Positions 59,181 through 64,000 of a stretch of DNA of 64,000 nt are shown in pieces (position 1 is the first letter of the stretch; every line of letters starts with the position of its first letter). The stretch comes from Closterium sp. NIES-65. Taxonomy: Eukaryota; Streptophyta; Zygnematophyceae; Desmidiales; Closteriaceae. The notes under the pieces were generated by a model. That model was not told the origin of the DNA. It made no database searches and saw nothing but the letters and a program-made list of their open reading frames with translations. The translations under genes and the position numbers were made by a program. The stretch lies in assembly GCA_948144175.1 (NCBI GenBank), contig CANXME010000213.1, forward strand, positions 3,372,501 through 3,436,500, written 5' to 3'.

Positions 59181-62100
59181 TGTGAGGAAAACTGAACGAG
59201 AACGAAATTACTATGAACGAAGTGAGTACAAATAGGAAACCCTAATTGGGTTGTACCCCCTATGTGATACCCCACTATAGCCTACACAAATAAGTAAGCT
59301 ATAATGTTCTGACACACCCCCATAGGCAAAGTGGGGGAGAACAAGGGGTCACAAGACCAATCAAGCAAAGCAAAGCAAAGCTCAGGGTGGATCACAAAGT
59401 CACCACACATTCCGAGCACAAGTTCAAGGGCCACAAGGCCAGTTCACATGCAAGATCATATATAGAGATATACAAGAGTCAAGCAAGCAAGAGTATATAT
59501 AGGTAAAGGTACAAGCAAGGTCATGAAGTGAGCAAGTGAGGCAAGACAGGCACAAGACCCAGCTGCGTGCAGCAACGCTGATGATCACAAGGCGCAAGTG
59601 CCTTGGTGAAGACATCAGCAGTGTTGGCCTCAGAGGCCACGTACGCAAGTCGCAACTGTCCACGCTGCTGTAGCTCACGAGCAAGAAAGTAGCGGAGAGC
59701 AATGTGCTTTGTCCTGTGCTCCAGTCGCTGCTCTCGACACAAGGCCAGCATGGCCTTGTTGTCTACGTACAGGACTGGAGGAGAACGAGGCGGCTCTCCA
59801 AGGTCGGTCAGCAGGTAGGTGAGCCAGCGTAACTCCTGTGCAGCCATAGCCCCGGCGTAGATCTCAGCCTCACAACTGGAGCCGAGAACAGAAGACGAGC
59901 GGGTAGCCCGCCACGAAACAGAGCCGGAACCAAGGCTGAAGGTGTAACCCTGTGACGACTGCTGCGTAGCCTGGTCGTCAGCCCAAGAAGCGTCCACGTG
60001 CCCAGTGAGGACCACTGGACTGCGCCCTCCAAGCACTAGCCCCATGCCCGACGTACTGCACAAGTAGCGCAACACCCTCTTCGCTGCAGCCATGTGCTCT
60101 GGTCGGTGTCTCCCAGGAGCAACATAGCGTGCGAGAATGCTAAGAGGGTATGCAAGGTCAGGTCGTGTGCAGGTCATCAGGTACATGAGGCAGCCAACAA
60201 GCTCTGCATACGGGCCACTCGACTCTACGGACTCATCCGAAGGCAGAGCTGAGAGCGAGTGGCGAGTAGGCAGAGGAGTGGCCTGAGGCGAGGAGTACGT
60301 GAAGCCGAAGCGCTGAAGGACCTGCTACACCATGTGTGACTGAGTCAGGGTAATGGTGCGGCGTGCTCTGTCCCGGGTGATCTGCAAGCCAAGGTAGCTG
60401 CGCAGTTCACCCAGGTCAGTGCACGTGTGTCTCTTCTGCAGCTCCGACTTCACGTAGGCGAGTCCAGCAGTGTCACCTGTGGCAAAGACCAAGTCGTCGA
60501 CGTACACGAGGATGTAGAACGGCGGCAGAGAGGTGTCGGTGCGCAGAAACAGCGACGGGTCGGCAGTAGAAGGAGCAAACCCAAGTGCCGCCAGCGTAGT
60601 CCTCAGTGTGTCGTGCCACTCGCGTGGCGCCTGGCGGAGACCGTAGACTGGACGCCGGAGACTCCACTGGGTACCAGGAGGGAAAGACCCAGTGAAGCCA
60701 GGTGGGCGGCGCAGCCTGATCTCCTCGTGCAGGCTGCCCTGCAAGAAAGCTGTGCTGAAGTCGAGAGAGTGCAGCTCGTAGTCACGGTGAGCAGCAACGT
60801 GCAGCAGTACCCGAAGAGTGGTCATCTTCGGGGTGGGGGAGAAGGTCTGAAAGTAGTCAACTCCCTGCCGCTGACTGAAGCCACGAGCCACGTAACGCGC
60901 CTTGAAGACAGGCGGAGAACCCGGCGGCCGCTTCACCCTGAAAATCCACATGCCACTGACGATGTTCGCCCCAGGAGGGGGAACAGCGTCAACGTAGGTG
61001 CCTGTGGACTTCCAGGAAGCCATCTCTGCATCCATAGCTGCCTGCCACTGAGAAGAGTAGGGACCCTCTATCGCCTCCGCGTAAGAGCGCGGAGTCGGGA
61101 TGTCAAGTGCATCCGGGTCTCCCTCAGGGCCTAGCAGTACAGACGCGAGATGAGGTGAAGCGGCGGCCAGACACTGGAACTCCTCCTGCCTGTCCTCAAG
61201 GACGTCCGTGCCAAGGGCACACTCACCCCCGACGGACGGAGGACAGGCAGACTCAGACTCAGCGACAAGACTAGCAGCGTAGTCTAGACGACAGCGCGCA
61301 GCAAAGTCGACGAGCTCAGTGACAAGGGCAGACGCAGCAGAAGACTCGAAAGAAGGGTCAGTGACAGCAGTAGCAAGGAGACGCGTGATAGTAGGACTGG
61401 CAGCACGAAGAGAGTCCGACTCCGGGTCGGCAAGAGCAGGAAGAGAGGAAGCAGGAGGAGAAGGCAAAGGGGCACGCAGAGGAGCAGTGGACGGACGCAG
61501 AGACATCCGGTGTGTGCCAGGGACAGGAGGAGGACGCTGACGCGAACCGCGACCACTAGCGCGCGCAGTACGAACAGGCGACGCAGGACGAGACGCAGGC
61601 TCACGACGCTCAGTAAGACCTCCAGTCGGACCAGCGTAGGGAGAAGGAGCAGGCAAAGGGGAGGCAGGCTGTAGCTGTGACTGTGACGAGACAGGCTGTG
61701 GACCCTCTAAGGGAGGAGGAGGAGGACCAGGAGAAGGTGTAAGACCAAGAACCTGCTGCAGGAGCGGAACGAAGTACGGTCGGGGCCGCGCGGCGACGCT
61801 AGAAACAGCAGGGACAGCACCAGTACCCCCAGCAGGAGTACCCGCTCCAGCAGCACCTCCAGCAGCACCTCCAGTAGCTCCTGAACCTCCAGCAGCACCA
61901 CCAGGAGCACTGCCAGTCGGACCGCCAGCGGCAGTCTCAGCGCCAACACCCTCAGCAGCACCAGCTCCAGGAGAACCCTCAGACCCTGCAGCTCCAGTAC
62001 CCACAGCACGAGCACCTCCGGGACGCTCGGCAGCAGCACCCTCTGCAGCCGAAGAACCTCCAGCACCAGCAGCACGCCTCCAGCGCCGGGCAAACCACTC

Positions 62101-64000
62101 ACGCAGCTCCTGCGGGGAGAGTGGCTCTCGGCGAGACGAAGCACCTCCAGGCGGAGCACCCCCAGTCTCAGCACTCCCAGGCTCAGCACCCCCAGGCCCA
62201 GCACCCCCAGGCTCAGCACCCCCAGACTCAGTACCCCCAGGCTCAGCACCCCCAGGCTCAGCACCTCCAGACTCCGCACCCCCAGGCTTAGCACCCCCAA
62301 GCGTAGCGCCTCCAGTCCCAGCACCCCCAGGCTCAGCTCCCGCAGCAGCACCAGAGTCACCAGTGACCTCGACAGGCTCCACCGCGTCTACCTGGGACAC
62401 ACCTGAAGGGGCAGGACCCTGAGGGGGGAGGGGGTCTACCGGGGGGGGACCTGGTACCAAGAAGAGCGGGGGCGGGGGGAGGGACGAAGTGCGGTAGGGG
62501 AAGAGGCGGTAGTAGGGTACCGACTCGTCGAACGTGACGTCCTGGGAGGACAGAACACGTCGAGAGGTGGGGTGGTAGAACTGCCACCCAGGGGCGTCGG
62601 GGGGGAACCCCAGGAAGACGCAGGGAGTAGCGCGAGGGGACAGCTTGTCCGCAGACAAGTCGCGGACAAACGCCCGAGATCCCCAGACCCGGAACGCCGA
62701 CGCATCGCCAACCTTCCCCGTCCACAGCAAGGCTGGGGAGGTCTCCGGCCTGGAGACCCTGGGGTGTAGGTTGATCTGATGCGCCGCGTACCTGTCCGCA
62801 AACGGCCACAGAAAATGGGGGGCAGCCGCATGCATCATAGACGTACGAGCGACGTCCATGACCATGCCAATGCGGCGCTCTGCAATCCCATTTTGCTGCG
62901 GGGAGTCCGGAAGCGTGAAGGTCTGGCGGATGCCTCGCGCACGACAGTAGGCACGTAGAAGGCCAGAGGAGAACTCTCCGCCTCTGTCCGAGTGCAGACG
63001 CAACACAGGAAAGTCCGAGCCAAAGCTCTGCCTGAGCTGGAGACGAGCTGCGCGGATCCAGTCGATCAGCACCTCAGTGACATCACCCTTGCTGCGCAAG
63101 GGGAAGACTGTGGTGTAACGCGAGTAGTCGTCAACCACCAACAGGAAGTAGCGCTCGTGACCGAGTCCACGGACGCGGGCAGGGCCCCACACGTCCATGT
63201 GAAGCGTCTGCAACGGAGCCTCTGTCGGAGGAAACTGGGAGGAGTGAGGGGCAGCACGCTGGCGCCCCTCGACACAGGGGACACAGGCAGGGCCAGGGCC
63301 CTGAGGAAGGGGAGGGAGGGACCGGGGGAGACCAGACACAAGAAGATGGGAGGCCATGCCTCTGAGCCGAAGCAGAGAGGGGTGACCCAGGCGGTGGTGC
63401 CAGAGGAGAGTCTCGTGAGACAGGCGACGACACGAACAGGGGGCAGACTCAGGACCAGACCTGGACGCTTCAGCAAACACCTGACCAGACGAAGGGACTC
63501 TACCAGACTCAGCACCTAGAGGAGAAGCAGTGGTCAGTGTGTACAGGCTCGACCCTGGCTGACGTGTAAACGTAGCCAGGTGACGACCCGTGCTAGCCTC
63601 TGTGCAGTGCGTCACTCGTTGACGAGCAGGGGTGAACTGGTGGACTCCCGCATCCTGTAGGTCAGCACCACTCACCAAGTTCGTAGAGAACGAGGGGAGG
63701 TAGAGACCAGACAGGGTGCCAGAGGGAGCCGCCGGACACGGGAGGACTGTGGAGAAGCGAGACAGGACAGGACCCCCAGAGGGGTCAGCCAGGGAAACCA
63801 CAACCGGCCGACTAAGCGGCGTGAGGGTGGTGCGGTCCCGAAAGAAAGAGCGAGACGCTCCAGAGTCAAGAGTGAAGGTGTGGGAGGCCGAAGCTGACGC
63901 AGTACCTGAGAGCGCAGACGCACTAGTACCTGAGAGAGCAGCCTCATAAGCACCTGAGAGCACAGACGCACTGGCACCTAGAGCAGAAGCCTCACCGGCA
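59181..64000 (-). mobile_element. Copia LTR retrotransposon inserted in the Gypsy element (continues right)
   Basis: The 3' LTR (59181-59314, about 134 bp) starts TGTCAGAAC on the minus strand and ends TCCTCACA. It resembles the LTR at 302-432. Inward of it are RNase H, reverse transcriptase (YVDDLVF), a long linker with tandem Gly/Ala/Glu/Pro repeats of the type SGGAEPGGAEPGG, the integrase core, the GAG-pre-integrase region (WHHRLGHPS) and protease (FTLDSGASRSFF). Gag and the 5' LTR lie outside the window. About one break is visible in the part seen. Its LTR abuts the Gypsy gag zinc-knuckle sequence directly, so this is a nested and younger insertion. Confidence 0.92.

Overview
The window looks like nuclear DNA of a GC-rich streptophyte, most likely a charophyte alga. 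The genes seen are plant-type: a 15-exon peroxisomal acyl-CoA oxidase ending in ARL, an HVA22-like protein, an AGD5/NEV-like ArfGAP, an AAK1/NAK-type kinase, a PRCC-domain protein and a secreted PR-1-like CAP protein. Introns are canonical GT-AG and full of simple repeats. Secreted proteins carry Pro-rich or Ala-rich tracts of algal wall type. Placement in Zygnematophyceae (Closterium-like) is an inference from the style of the Copia polyproteins and was not tested.

Layout: 1-432, leader and LTR of a minus-strand Copia element running off the left edge. 434-2144, no clear gene. 2145-5616, a shortened Copia copy with identical 111-bp LTRs and a TGGCT target duplication. 5622-7059, intergenic, with a three-unit hairpin repeat. 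7060-16020, acyl-CoA oxidase (+). 16680-17935, HVA22-like (+). 19103-20752 and 22407-24158, a tandem pair of related Pro-rich single-pass membrane proteins (+). 24764-31897, a near full-length Copia element (+). 32241-33539, a secreted Ala-rich coiled-coil protein (-). 34102-34721, a non-autonomous hAT element. 36218-41456, ArfGAP (-), with a second hAT-like element in an intron. 44636-49618, AAK1-like kinase (+). 50200-51230, CAP/PR-1 (+). 51712-52734, a duplicated CAP/PRCC junction. 52573-54709, PRCC-like (-). 55243-59180, a chromodomain Gypsy element (-) split by a Copia element that fills 59181-64000 (-).

The genes are ordinary housekeeping or secretory loci and do not form an operon or pathway. 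Two, the ArfGAP and the AAK1-like kinase, belong to families that act in vesicle traffic, and HVA22 proteins act at the ER. The most unusual property of the window is structural. Introns are repeatedly enlarged by local tandem duplication of segments that span exon-intron borders, leaving partial exon copies with intact splice sites. At least 14 such copies are in the acyl-CoA oxidase gene, one in the kinase and one in the ArfGAP, and a related duplication has given PRCC two in-phase terminal exons. Two short palindromic families, two TIR elements with perfect 8-bp target duplications and several mini- and microsatellites add to the picture.
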